Below are positions 1-7,820 of a stretch of DNA of 64,000 nucleotides, in pieces (position 1 is the stretch's first letter; each line of letters starts with the position of its first letter). The stretch is from DASXMT01 sp963803065 (GTDB lineage Bacteria; Actinomycetota; Acidimicrobiia; Acidimicrobiales; RAAP-2): NCBI GenBank assembly GCA_963803065.1, contig CAWDKW010000004.1, positions 186,001 to 250,000 on the forward strand, read 5' to 3'. The translations under genes and the position numbers were made by a program. Under the pieces are notes generated by a model that saw only the letters and a program-made list of their open reading frames with translations, did not search any database and was not told the DNA's origin.

Positions 1-221
1 TAGAACGGCGAGATCAGGTTCCGATGGACGGCGGCGCCGGCGAAGTAGTCCTTGTTCGAGAACGCGGCCCAGGTGGCATAGCCCACGAAGGCGGTCAGCA
101 CGGTGGCCGTGACCACGGGCAGGACCCACCAGGTGTCCCTGCGCAGGGTGGGGACGGGCGGGCCGCCGCGTACCCCTCCCAGGACCACCGGGGTAACTGT
201 TGCGTCCTCCAACGTGGTCAA
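1..221 (-). CDS. Partial membrane protein, N-terminal part only
   Basis: The frame runs off the left edge, so only the first 73 or so residues are visible. A polar N-terminus is followed by one hydrophobic helix at about residues 34-54, rich in Val, Ala and Thr, and then by a polar stretch ending LISPF at the edge. The TTG at 221 is chosen because GGGAGG lies 6-7 nt before it; an in-frame ATG at 248 has no comparable site. The helix followed by a Ser-Pro-Phe turn reminds me of small membrane proteins near succinate dehydrogenase in actinobacteria, but this is memory, not evidence. The gene is divergent from the MoxR gene. Function unknown. Confidence 0.6.
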   Translation of the reverse strand, partial: MTTLEDATVTPVVLGGVRGGPPVPTLRRDTWWVLPVVTATVLTAFVGYATWAAFSNKDYFAGAAVHRNLISPF

Positions 222-411
222 GCCGAGCCTCCCTCTAGTGGCCTGCATAAGGCCTGGAATTCCGCGCGAGCCGTAGGGCCCGGAGCGGCTGACGGTGCAA
301 CATCTTTCCACTCCGCGGGGGATGGTGTGAAACTGCGCTGCCGCCGGAGCGGCGAGGGGCGGCGAACTGCGCCCGCCCCCGGGCGCGGAACGAGACGCCC
401 CCGGGCACGCG

Positions 412-417
412 TAGGCT
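412..417 (+). promoter_or_regulatory. -10 element TAGGCT, leaderless start of MoxR gene
   Basis: TAGGCT ends 7 nt before the ATG at 425 and no Shine-Dalgarno site is present. Transcription would begin at or within a base of the start codon. No good -35 is visible. The same arrangement recurs before many other genes in this window. Confidence 0.55.
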
Positions 418-424
418 CGTCCCC

Positions 425-1900
425 ATGACCCCGCCCGAGTTCACCGAAGCCGCTGATCTCAACGAGGCCCCTGCCGGCCCGCCCCCGGATGTCACGACGT
501 TGGGCCAGCTCAGAGAGTCGAGCTGGCGGCCCTCGACCGTAGCCGCCGAGATCAGGCGCAATGCCGCCGCCCGGATCGCCGCCGGCGAGCCCCTGGTCCG
601 GGGCCTCCTGGGCTTCGACGACACCGTGCTGCCCCAGCTCGAGAACGCCGTCCTCGCCGGCCACGACATCATCCTCCTGGGGGAGCGGGGACAGGCCAAG
701 ACCCGCCTGATCCGCTCGCTGGTGGCCCTGCTCGACGAATGGCTGCCCATCGTCGCCCATTCGGAGATCAACGACGACCCGTTCGCCCCCGTCTCCCGCT
801 ACGCCAGGGACCTCGTCGCCGAGCAGGGCGACGACACGCCCATCTCCTGGGTCCCGCGGCGTGACCGCTACGGCGAGAAGCTGGCCACGCCGGACACCTC
901 GATCGCCGACCTCATCGGCGAGGTCGACCCCATAAGGGTGGCCGAGGGCCGGTACCTCTCCGACGAGCTGACCATCCACTACGGGCTGGTCCCCCGGCTC
1001 AACCGGGGCATCTTCGCGGTGAACGAGCTCCCCGACCTGGCCGAGCGGATACAGGTCGGGCTGCTGAACGTGCTCGAGGAGCGCGACGTGCAGATCCGGG
1101 GCCACCGGGTCCGCCTCCCGTTGGACATCATGCTGGTGGCCACGGCGAACCCCGAGGACTACACCAACCGCGGCCGGATCATCACCCCGTTGAAGGACCG
1201 CTTCGGCGCACAGATCCGTACCCATTACCCGCCCGACGCCGAAACCGAGCTGGCCATTGCCCGGTCCGAGTCGAGGGTCCCCGGCGACATCGCCGCCGCC
1301 GGCGGCGGTGTGACCCGGGTCGAGGTGCCCGACTTCATGGCCGAGGTGGTGGCCGAGCTGAGCCAACTGGCCCGCCAGAGCCCCCATCTCAACCAGCGGT
1401 CCGGCGTGTCGGTCCGGCTCACCATCGCCAATTACGAGACGCTGACGGCCAATGCCACCCGCAGGGCCCTCAAGGCTGGCGAGACCGAGGCGGTGCCCCG
1501 GGTGTCGGACCTCCAGGCGCTGGTCGCTTCCACCCAGGGCAAGGTGGAGATCGAGACCTTGGAGGAGGGGCGCGAGGAGCTGCTCATGTCCCAGCTGGTC
1601 TCCGCCGCCGTCCTCATGGTGTTCCGGCGGCGGGTCGCGTTGACCGACCCCCAGGGAGTGGTGGGCGCATTCAGCGAGGACACGGTCGTCCACGCCGGCG
1701 ACGACCTGCCGTCTGCGGCCTACGCAGAGACCCTGACCCGGATGCCCGTGCTGTCCCCACCGGTCCTCGCCCTGGCCGGCTCGGAGGACCCGGCCGTCGT
1801 GGCCAGCGCGTTGGAGTTCGTCCTGGAGGGCCTGCACCTGACCAAGCGGCTCAACAAGGAAGCGGCGGGCACCCGGGCCACCTACCGGGGACGGGGCTGA
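425..1900 (+). CDS. MoxR/ChlI-type AAA+ ATPase
   Basis: A 491-residue AAA+ ATPase of the magnesium-chelatase-I/MoxR type. Walker A is GERGQAKTR at about residues 86-94 and the Walker B region is GIFAVNELPDL at about 195-205; a sensor-1-like VATANPEDY follows. Such ATPases pair with von Willebrand A proteins to remodel or insert cofactors into target complexes. The next gene is exactly such a partner, starting 4 nt after this stop. The pair resembles Rv0958/Rv0959 of Mycobacterium tuberculosis (recalled, not searched), whose role is not settled. The name magnesium chelatase should not be taken literally because no tetrapyrrole genes lie nearby. The ATG start is supported by a leaderless-type -10 and by the lack of an upstream alternative. 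Confidence 0.85.
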   Translation: MTPPEFTEAADLNEAPAGPPPDVTTLGQLRESSWRPSTVAAEIRRNAAARIAAGEPLVRGLLGFDDTVLPQLENAVLAGHDIILLGERGQAKTRLIRSLVALLDEWLPIVAHSEINDDPFAPVSRYARDLVAEQGDDTPISWVPRRDRYGEKLATPDTSIADLIGEVDPIRVAEGRYLSDELTIHYGLVPRLNRGIFAVNELPDLAERIQVGLLNVLEERDVQIRGHRVRLPLDIMLVATANPEDYTNRGRIITPLKDRFGAQIRTHYPPDAETELAIARSESRVPGDIAAAGGGVTRVEVPDFMAEVVAELSQLARQSPHLNQRSGVSVRLTIANYETLTANATRRALKAGETEAVPRVSDLQALVASTQGKVEIETLEEGREELLMSQLVSAAVLMVFRRRVALTDPQGVVGAFSEDTVVHAGDDLPSAAYAETLTRMPVLSPPVLALAGSEDPAVVASALEFVLEGLHLTKRLNKEAAGTRATYRGRG

Positions 1901-1904
1901 GCCG

Positions 1905-3938
1905 GTGGGCTGGCGCTTCGACTACCGCCGTTGGGACGGCACCCAGGACTGGCTGGTCGACGACACCGATGCGGTCCTGGCCGAGCTGACCGACGACCTG
2001 TTGGCCAACGGGGACCTCCACGAGGCCCTCCAGCGCATGCTCAACCGGGGCTGGCAGTCGCCCGATGGCCAACAGGTCCAGGGACTGCGGGAGCTCCTCG
2101 ACCGCCTGCGGCTCGAGCGCGAGGACCAGCTGGACCGGGGGGACCTGGGCGGGGCCTACAGCGAGATCGCCGACGAGCTCCAAGACGTCCTGGACGAGGA
2201 GCGCGAGGGCATCGACCAGCTCGAGGCGGACGCCCGCGAGTCGGGCGACGAGCGCCGCCGGCAGGTCACCGACGAGGTGGCCACCGAGCGGCGCATGCAG
2301 CTCGACCTGCTCCCCTCCGACCTGGCCGGGACGGTCCGGGGGCTCCAGAGCTACGAGTTCGTCTCCTCCGAGGCCCGCCAGCACTTCGAGGAGCTGATGG
2401 AGAAGCTCCGGGAGGAGGTGACGAGGACCTACTTCGAGCAGGTCTCCGAGGCCATGGCCAACCCCGACCCCGAGCAGCTGGCCCGGATGCGCGAGGCGTT
2501 CGACGCCCTGAACCGCATGCTCGAGCAACGGGAGGCAGGGGAACCCCTCGATCCCAGCTTCGAGTCGTTCATGGACCGCTTCGGCGACTTGTTCCCGGGC
2601 CAACCGGCCACCCTCGACGAGCTCCTCGAGCAGCTGGCCGCCCAGATGGCCGCGGCCCAGGCCATGTGGAACTCGATGTCGCCCGAGCAGCGGGCCCAGC
2701 TGCAGGGGCTGGCCGAGTCCCTGCTCGAGGACATGGACCTGCGCTGGCAGGTCGACCGCCTGGGTGAGAACCTCCGGCGGGCCTTCCCCGACGCCGGCTG
2801 GGAGCAGCGCATGCGCTTCAGCGGGGAGGACCCCCTGTCCATGTCCGGAGCCGCCGACGCCGCCGCCCGCCTCCGCGACCTCGACGAGCTCGAGGCCTTC
2901 CTCCGGTCGGCCAACTCGCCGGCCCAGCTGTCCGAGGTCGACTTGGACAAGGTGGCCCGCCACCTGGGCGACGACGCGGCCAAGTCCCTCGACCGGTTGG
3001 CCAAGCTGGCGAAGCAGCTGACCGACGCCGGCCTCATCGAACAGCGCGAGGGACGCTTCGAGCTGACCCCCCAGGGCATCCGGCGCATCGGCCAACAGGC
3101 CCTGTCCGACCTGTTCGGCCAGCTCGACAAGGACCGGGTGGGGAACCATCGCGCCACCTGGTCGGGTCTCGGCCACGACCGGGAGGAGACCACCAAGGCC
3201 TACGAGTTCGGTGACCCCTTCAACTTGGACCTGTCCCGGACCGTGCACAACGCCGTCCGCCGGAGCGGGAGCGGCATCCCGGTTCGCCTCACCCCCGAGG
3301 ACTTCGAGGTCATCGAGACCGAGGCGCTGACGCGGTCGGCCACCGTGCTCCTGCTCGACCTGTCCCTGTCGATGCCCATGCGGGACAACTTCGTCCCGGC
3401 CAAGAAGATGGCCCTCGCCCTGCACACCCTGATCGCCAGCCGTTTCCCCCGGGACTACCTGGGCGTGGTCGGGTTCTCGGAGGTGGCCAGGGTCATCGAG
3501 CCCGACGACCTGCCCACGGTCAGCTGGGACTACGTCTACGGCACCAACCTGCAGCACGGGCTCATCCTGGCCCGCAAGATGCTGGCCCACCAACCCGGGA
3601 CCAAGCAGATCATCCTGGTCACCGACGGCGAGCCGACCGCCCACATCGTGCCCGCTGCCGGCGGCATCGAATACGAGGTCTACTTCAACTACCCGCCCAT
3701 CGCCGAGACGCTCGAGGTCACCCTGGCCGAGGTCATGCGGTGCACCCGGGCGGGGATCACCATCAACACCTTCCTGCTCGACCCCGACCGTGCCCTCCAG
3801 GGGTTCATCGAACAGCTCACCCGGATCAACAAGGGGAGGGCGTTCGCCACCTCGCCCGGAGAGCTCGGTGACTACGTCCTGGTCGATTTCCTTCAGCACA
3901 AGCGAGCGCTCCGCACCCGCGGGCGCCGGGCCGGCTGA
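1905..3938 (+). CDS. VWA-domain partner of the MoxR ATPase
   Basis: A 677-residue protein starting at GTG 4 nt after the ATPase stop, so almost certainly co-translated with it. The first two thirds are acidic, helical and coiled-coil-like, rich in Glu, Leu and Arg. The last third is a von Willebrand factor A domain with the metal-ion-dependent adhesion motif DLSLS near residue 484 and a later TDGEPT segment. In this family the VWA domain binds a metal and contacts the AAA+ ring and its client. No signal peptide or membrane segment is seen, so the protein is probably cytoplasmic. Length and architecture match the large VWA partner of Rv0958-type ATPases. The client is unknown. Confidence 0.8.
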   Translation: MGWRFDYRRWDGTQDWLVDDTDAVLAELTDDLLANGDLHEALQRMLNRGWQSPDGQQVQGLRELLDRLRLEREDQLDRGDLGGAYSEIADELQDVLDEEREGIDQLEADARESGDERRRQVTDEVATERRMQLDLLPSDLAGTVRGLQSYEFVSSEARQHFEELMEKLREEVTRTYFEQVSEAMANPDPEQLARMREAFDALNRMLEQREAGEPLDPSFESFMDRFGDLFPGQPATLDELLEQLAAQMAAAQAMWNSMSPEQRAQLQGLAESLLEDMDLRWQVDRLGENLRRAFPDAGWEQRMRFSGEDPLSMSGAADAAARLRDLDELEAFLRSANSPAQLSEVDLDKVARHLGDDAAKSLDRLAKLAKQLTDAGLIEQREGRFELTPQGIRRIGQQALSDLFGQLDKDRVGNHRATWSGLGHDREETTKAYEFGDPFNLDLSRTVHNAVRRSGSGIPVRLTPEDFEVIETEALTRSATVLLLDLSLSMPMRDNFVPAKKMALALHTLIASRFPRDYLGVVGFSEVARVIEPDDLPTVSWDYVYGTNLQHGLILARKMLAHQPGTKQIILVTDGEPTAHIVPAAGGIEYEVYFNYPPIAETLEVTLAEVMRCTRAGITINTFLLDPDRALQGFIEQLTRINKGRAFATSPGELGDYVLVDFLQHKRALRTRGRRAG

Positions 3939-4179
3939 GCCCCGCTCCGACCCGGGGCGGCTGGCCGAGCGAGCCCGTCCCCATCCCCGGCGGCGGGCCG
4001 GCAGCGACGATCCGGGACGGGCACCGGGCGCCGAATACCTGATCGCACGGGATTTCACCTTGCGTTTTGGGCTGCAATGGGGAAAGATAACACCGTTGTA
4101 GTTACATACGTGCTATGCGAGGGCGGGTTTGCAACCAGCGGGCCCGATCGCAGACTGAGTGGTGAGGGGAGGCGTACCG

Positions 4180-4461
4180 GTGGACATCGTGTCGCTTCTG
4201 TACGGGCGCCAGGAACGCGGCTGGCAGCACAAGGCCAACTGCATGGGTGTGGACCCCGATCTCTTCTTTCCCGAACGGGGAGCATCGACGCGCGAGGCCA
4301 AAGAGGTCTGCCGTGGGTGCGTGGTGCGTGAGGATTGCCTGGAGTACGCGCTGGCCAACGGCGAGAAATTCGGCATCTGGGGAGGTCTCTCCGAGCGGGA
4401 GCGCCGCCGTCTCCGCCGGGCCCGGGCCATGCAGCGCCGGTCCGTCGTCAGCGCTTCCTGA
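4180..4461 (+). CDS. WhiB-family iron-sulfur regulator
   Basis: A 93-residue WhiB-like protein. Four cysteines, C21, C44, C47 and C53, form the C-x22-C-x2-C-x5-C ligand set for a [4Fe-4S] cluster. The beta-turn GIWGG and a basic SERERRRLRR tail follow, as expected for WhiB DNA or sigma-factor contacts. The tail and spacing are closest to the WhiB2/WhmD type in my memory, a class tied to septation. GTG 4180 is chosen because GGGGAGG lies 7 nt upstream; an in-frame GTG at 4159 lies before that site. The last 14 bases overlap the convergent formiminotransferase gene. Expression or activity is probably redox- or NO-sensitive. Confidence 0.9.
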   Translation: MDIVSLLYGRQERGWQHKANCMGVDPDLFFPERGASTREAKEVCRGCVVREDCLEYALANGEKFGIWGGLSERERRRLRRARAMQRRSVVSAS

Positions 4462-5308
4462 GCGGCGCGGGGGCGGCGCTGGCCGTCTCGAGCCGAGCCT
4501 CGATCGTTCGGTCCTCACTGACATCGAGCTCGTCATGCCGGTGGGCGGGGATGGCAGCCAGCACCCGGGCCGGGACCAGGCCCACCAGCTCGGCTCGGAT
4601 CACGGCTCCGCCCCGAGCGGTGACCGCCTCGGCGATGAGATCGTAGGCCTCGGCCGGTCCCACCGACTCCGGCTCGATCAGGTTGCAGCTGACCTGGGCC
4701 AGGTCGCCGGCCGGTAACCCCAGGCTCCGGAGAGCCGGCCCGCGGACAAGGCCGGCCACCTGGCGGGCCAGCCCGAGCGCCGGAGCCGCACCATCCTCCG
4801 GGCCGGCCACCCAGACGTTGTAGGCGACCAGAACCGGACGGGCTCCGACGGCGGCGGCGCCCGCGGTTGGGTGGGGTACCGGCGGTCCGGTGTCGGGTGC
4901 CAGGGACCGGAACGCCTCTCGCCGCACGGCGGGGAGGCTCCGCTCCGGGCCGTAGAGGAAGCAGGGCAGCCCGAGCTCCCGGGCGGCCCAAGTGGCGAAG
5001 TCGTCCCGCAGGACGAGGGCCTCGTCGGTGGCCCCGTCGAGGCTGACGAAGGGAACGACGTCGGCGGCACCGAATCGGGGGTGCACCCCGACGTGTCCTC
5101 GCACGTCGATCAGTGCGCAGGCCTCGGCGACAACGGCCCGCGAGGCGCCGACGACGTCGTGCCGTGGGCCACCGAGGGTCAGGACCGAGCGGTGGTGGAC
5201 GGCGTCGCGGTGGACATCGAGCAGCGTACGTTCAGCGGCCGATGCGATCCGTTCGATGACCGGTCCGTCCCGGCCCTCGCTGATGTTGACGACGCACTCG
5301 ACGGTCAC
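4448..5308 (-). CDS. ftcD: Glutamate formiminotransferase-like protein
   Basis: A 286-residue protein opening with VECVVNISEGR, the hallmark N-terminus of the formiminotransferase domain. In FtcD this domain moves the formimino group between formiminoglutamate and tetrahydrofolate. Later family-typical segments are DVHRDAVHHRSVLTLGG and HVGVHPRFGAADVVPF. The C-terminal cyclodeaminase domain of the bifunctional enzyme is absent, as in many bacteria. GTG 5308 is chosen because it sits just before the conserved start; further upstream the frame would overlap the divergent regulatory region and the next WhiB gene. No histidine-degradation gene is adjacent, so folate one-carbon metabolism in general is the safe inference. 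Confidence 0.85.
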   Translation of the reverse strand: MTVECVVNISEGRDGPVIERIASAAERTLLDVHRDAVHHRSVLTLGGPRHDVVGASRAVVAEACALIDVRGHVGVHPRFGAADVVPFVSLDGATDEALVLRDDFATWAARELGLPCFLYGPERSLPAVRREAFRSLAPDTGPPVPHPTAGAAAVGARPVLVAYNVWVAGPEDGAAPALGLARQVAGLVRGPALRSLGLPAGDLAQVSCNLIEPESVGPAEAYDLIAEAVTARGGAVIRAELVGLVPARVLAAIPAHRHDELDVSEDRTIEARLETASAAPAPLRKR

Positions 5309-5340
5309 GCCTTCGGGTCGTTCGGTGCTCCCGCTGGCGA

Positions 5341-5583
5341 TCAGACCCGAGCGGCGTGGGACAGCCGGCGGCGGCGGAGGATACGGCGGCGTTCCCGCTC
5401 GGACTTTCCGCCCCAGACCCCGTGGTCGACCCGCTCGTCGAGGGCGTACTGCAGGCAGGCTTCGGCCACCGGGCACTCGGCACAGACCCGCTGCGCCTCT
5501 TGCACGCCGATCCCGTCGCTCGGGAAGAAGAAGGACGGCGAGAGCTCCCTGCACTTACCCTGACTCATCCAGTCCGTTCCCAT
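5341..5583 (-). CDS. Second WhiB-family regulator
   Basis: An 80-residue WhiB-like protein with cysteines C11, C34, C37 and C43 (C-x22-C-x2-C-x5-C), a GVWGG turn and the basic tail SERERRRILRRRR. It is shorter at the N-terminus than the first WhiB and has a different turn, so it is a separate paralogue and not a recent copy. The ATG at 5583 follows GGGAGG by about 5 nt. It lies in the same direction as the formiminotransferase gene, 32 nt upstream of it, so the two may be co-transcribed. It is divergent from the HtrA gene. Expected to bind [4Fe-4S] and act on transcription through sigma factor or DNA. Confidence 0.9.
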   Translation of the reverse strand: MGTDWMSQGKCRELSPSFFFPSDGIGVQEAQRVCAECPVAEACLQYALDERVDHGVWGGKSERERRRILRRRRLSHAARV

Positions 5584-5702
5584 CAGACCTCCCTGACACT
5601 CGGTGGCGGCATCGTCGCGATCGCTGCTGATCCCGCTCCCGCCGGTTCCACCGCTAGTCTCCCATTTCACGGTGTTCTTCGGCGCGAAACGAGCCAGAGT
5701 TG

Positions 5703-7253
5703 ATGGAATCCTCACAATTTTCTTATGGAGGACCAGGTTCTTCTTATGAAGAGCCGACAGGCGGGCCGGTGACCGGACCGGCCGACGCTGGCGGTGGTCC
5801 AGATCCGGGTGGAACCGCTCCACCCTCGGGTGCCCCGGTGCCCGTGCCCGAGGCGCCGACGGGCCCGCCCGTGGCGCCTCAGCCGATCCCGGGGACGGCG
5901 GTGCCCGCCGGCCCCCCGGGCTACCCAATGGGGCCAATGGGGTCGTCGTACCCGGGGGCCGGCCCCACTGGCTTCCCCGGTCATGGCTACGGCGCGGGCC
6001 ATGCGCCCCCTGGTTACGGGTCCCCGGGGTACGGGCCCCCGGGGTACGGGCCGCCGTTCGCATATCCGCAACCGCCGCCGCCCAGGCGACAGGTGGTACG
6101 CCATACCCTGACCCATCGGAACTGGCTGACGGTGGTGATCGCCACCGCCCTCCTGGCCGGCGCGGTGGGCGCGATCGCCGGTGCCGTGATCGGGATCAAC
6201 CATCAGCAGACAGTGATCAAGGAGTTCTTTCCCAACAAGAGCGTGCTGACCCAGCCGCACGACGTCCAAGAGGTGCTGGCCAAGGTCGAACCGGCGGTGG
6301 TGTCCATCGACAGCCATGCCGTCCAGGGCTCCGGTGGTGACTTCGTCGAGGCGGCCGGCACCGGAATGATCCTCACCTCCCAGGGCGAGGTGCTGACCAA
6401 CAACCACGTGATCGCCGGGGCCACCTCGGTCACCGCCACCCTGTTCGGGCAGACCAAAGCGCTGCCCGCCCATGTCATCGGGACCGACCCCGGACGTGAC
6501 CTGGCCCTCGTCCAGATCGACAACGCCTCCAACCTGCCCACGGTCTCGTTGGGGAACTCGGGACAGACCCAGGTGGGCGACGACGTCCTCGCCATCGGCA
6601 ACGCCCTGGCCCTGTCCGGAGGGCCTTCTGTCACCCAGGGCATCGTCTCGGCCGAGAACCGTTCGCTGTCCACCCAGGACGACAGCGGCAAGACGGAGAA
6701 CCTGTCGGGACTCCTGCAGACCGATGCCGCCATCAACCCGGGGAACTCGGGTGGGCCGTTGGTCAACTCCCAGGCCCAGGTCATCGGGATCAACACCGCC
6801 GTGGCCGCCAGCAGCCAGGGGAACGCACCGACCGAGAACATCGGGTTCGCCATCGCCATCGACTCGGTGAAGCCCCAGCTGGCGAGCCTCAGGCAAGGTG
6901 GACCGGGTGGCCCGGGGAGCACCAGCCCCACGCCGGCCCCGGCGGCGAACAAGGCCTACATGGGCGTCACTGTCACGACCGTCACCTCATCCCTGCAACA
7001 ACAGGACCACCTGACCCCATCAACCGGCGCTCTGGTCACCAGCGTCCAGTCGGGTAGCCCCGCCGACCAGGGAGGGTTGAAGGCCAACGACGTCATCGTC
7101 TCGCTGAATGGCACCGCCATCCCGACCGCGTCCAGCCTGACGGCCGCCATCGGGCCGCTGAACCCGGGAGACGTGGTCAAGGTCGGTATCTACCGCGGGA
7201 GCACCCAACAGACGCTCACCGTCACTCTCGGGGCCAATCCCGCCGGCGGGTAG
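5703..7253 (+). CDS. HtrA/DegP-type membrane-anchored serine protease
   Basis: About 516 residues. The N-terminal 130 are a Gly/Pro/Tyr-rich disordered cytoplasmic segment with repeats of GYGPPGYGPP type. One transmembrane helix follows at about 141-166. The trypsin-like domain has an intact triad: His in LTNNHVIAG (H235), Asp in GRDLALVQID (D266) and Ser in INPGNSGGPL (S349). A PDZ domain occupies about 405-510 with LVTSVQSGSPADQGGL. It should degrade or refold misfolded proteins outside the membrane. ATG 5703 is chosen over the TTG at 5700; the Shine-Dalgarno is poor. Its stop codon is part of a promoter-like TAGGCT for the next gene. The degenerate paralogue at 9065-10420 may be its partner or relic. 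Confidence 0.9.
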   Translation: MESSQFSYGGPGSSYEEPTGGPVTGPADAGGGPDPGGTAPPSGAPVPVPEAPTGPPVAPQPIPGTAVPAGPPGYPMGPMGSSYPGAGPTGFPGHGYGAGHAPPGYGSPGYGPPGYGPPFAYPQPPPPRRQVVRHTLTHRNWLTVVIATALLAGAVGAIAGAVIGINHQQTVIKEFFPNKSVLTQPHDVQEVLAKVEPAVVSIDSHAVQGSGGDFVEAAGTGMILTSQGEVLTNNHVIAGATSVTATLFGQTKALPAHVIGTDPGRDLALVQIDNASNLPTVSLGNSGQTQVGDDVLAIGNALALSGGPSVTQGIVSAENRSLSTQDDSGKTENLSGLLQTDAAINPGNSGGPLVNSQAQVIGINTAVAASSQGNAPTENIGFAIAIDSVKPQLASLRQGGPGGPGSTSPTPAPAANKAYMGVTVTTVTSSLQQQDHLTPSTGALVTSVQSGSPADQGGLKANDVIVSLNGTAIPTASSLTAAIGPLNPGDVVKVGIYRGSTQQTLTVTLGANPAGG

Positions 7254-7256
7254 GCT
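7251..7256 (+). promoter_or_regulatory. -10 element TAGGCT overlapping HtrA stop codon
   Basis: The TAG stop of the protease gene is the first half of TAGGCT. A start near 7263 would give a short leader carrying AGGAGGA at 7274-7280 before the GTG at 7288. Confidence 0.4.
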
Positions 7257-7287
7257 TGCTCCGCTGTCTTTCCAGGAGGAACCCACT

Positions 7288-7695
7288 GTGATGTCCCCGG
7301 CTGCCGACGAACCAGAGGTTGTCGAGAGCGAAGAGCCCCAACCGCCGCGCGGCCACGTCCGGGTGGTCTACCTCGGCCCCGTCGCCCCGCACTGGGACGT
7401 GCAGTCCGACTTCGGTGACCGCGAGCTCATCGAGGAGTTCCGCCAGCGCACGCAGGCGCGCTTGGTGCTGCTCCCCCCTCACGATCCCCAGTACCGGCGG
7501 AATCGTGAGCGCGTGGTGCGCGACGCCGAGCGGGAGAACATCCTGTTGGAGTGGGACCTGGGCGTGCCCGAGGAAGAGGCGGTGGCCGTTCCGGTGGCCG
7601 GGGACCCCGTGGCCGGAGCCCCGGCCGCAGAAGTCCCTGCTGCCGACGAGGTCCCCGGGGCGGAGGCAGGCCCGGCCGGGTCGCCCGCACCCTGA
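7288..7695 (+). CDS. Conserved hypothetical protein
   Basis: About 135 residues. The middle part is conserved-looking: HVRVVYLGPVAPHWDV, a FGDRELIEEFRQRT helix, LPPHDPQYRRNRERV and an ILLEWDLG end. The C-terminal 40 residues are Ala/Pro/Glu-rich and probably disordered. I recall similar short proteins in Acidimicrobiia and relatives without a known function. There is no signal peptide or membrane segment. AGGAGGA at 7274-7280 supports GTG 7288, with ATG 7291 as a close alternative. It follows the HtrA gene in the same direction and ends just before a tandem repeat that separates it from the convergent zincin-like gene. Confidence 0.75.
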   Translation: MMSPAADEPEVVESEEPQPPRGHVRVVYLGPVAPHWDVQSDFGDRELIEEFRQRTQARLVLLPPHDPQYRRNRERVVRDAERENILLEWDLGVPEEEAVAVPVAGDPVAGAPAAEVPAADEVPGAEAGPAGSPAP

Positions 7696-7740
7696 CCGAC
7701 CTGACATCGGACGCCGGCCCAGGCGCCCGCTGCGTCTCTG

Positions 7741-7820
7741 CTCAGGCGAGTCGCTGGGCTCAGGCGAGTCTCTGGGCTCAGGCGAGTCTCTGGGCTCAGG
7801 CGAGTCTCTGGGCTCAGGCG
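7741..7820. repeat. 18-bp tandem repeat, 4.4 copies
   Basis: Unit CTCAGGCGAGTCTCTGGG at 7741-7758 (one mismatch), 7759-7776, 7777-7794, 7795-7812, plus an 8-base partial copy ending at 7820. It sits between two convergent genes, and the stop codon of the minus-strand gene (7814-7816) lies inside the last partial copy. Eighteen bases keep the reading frame in all frames. Copy number probably varies between strains. Confidence 0.9.

Noticed and set aside
218..1837. 539-codon minus-strand frame over the MoxR gene
   Set aside because: Shadow caused by high GC; the opposite strand encodes Walker motifs.
1851..4058. 735-codon open frame on the minus strand
   Set aside because: It is the shadow of the VWA gene: biased Val/Gly/Leu composition, no family pattern, no start site. 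The plus strand has clear motifs.
7741..7820. Short CRISPR-like array
   Set aside because: Units are directly adjacent without spacers.
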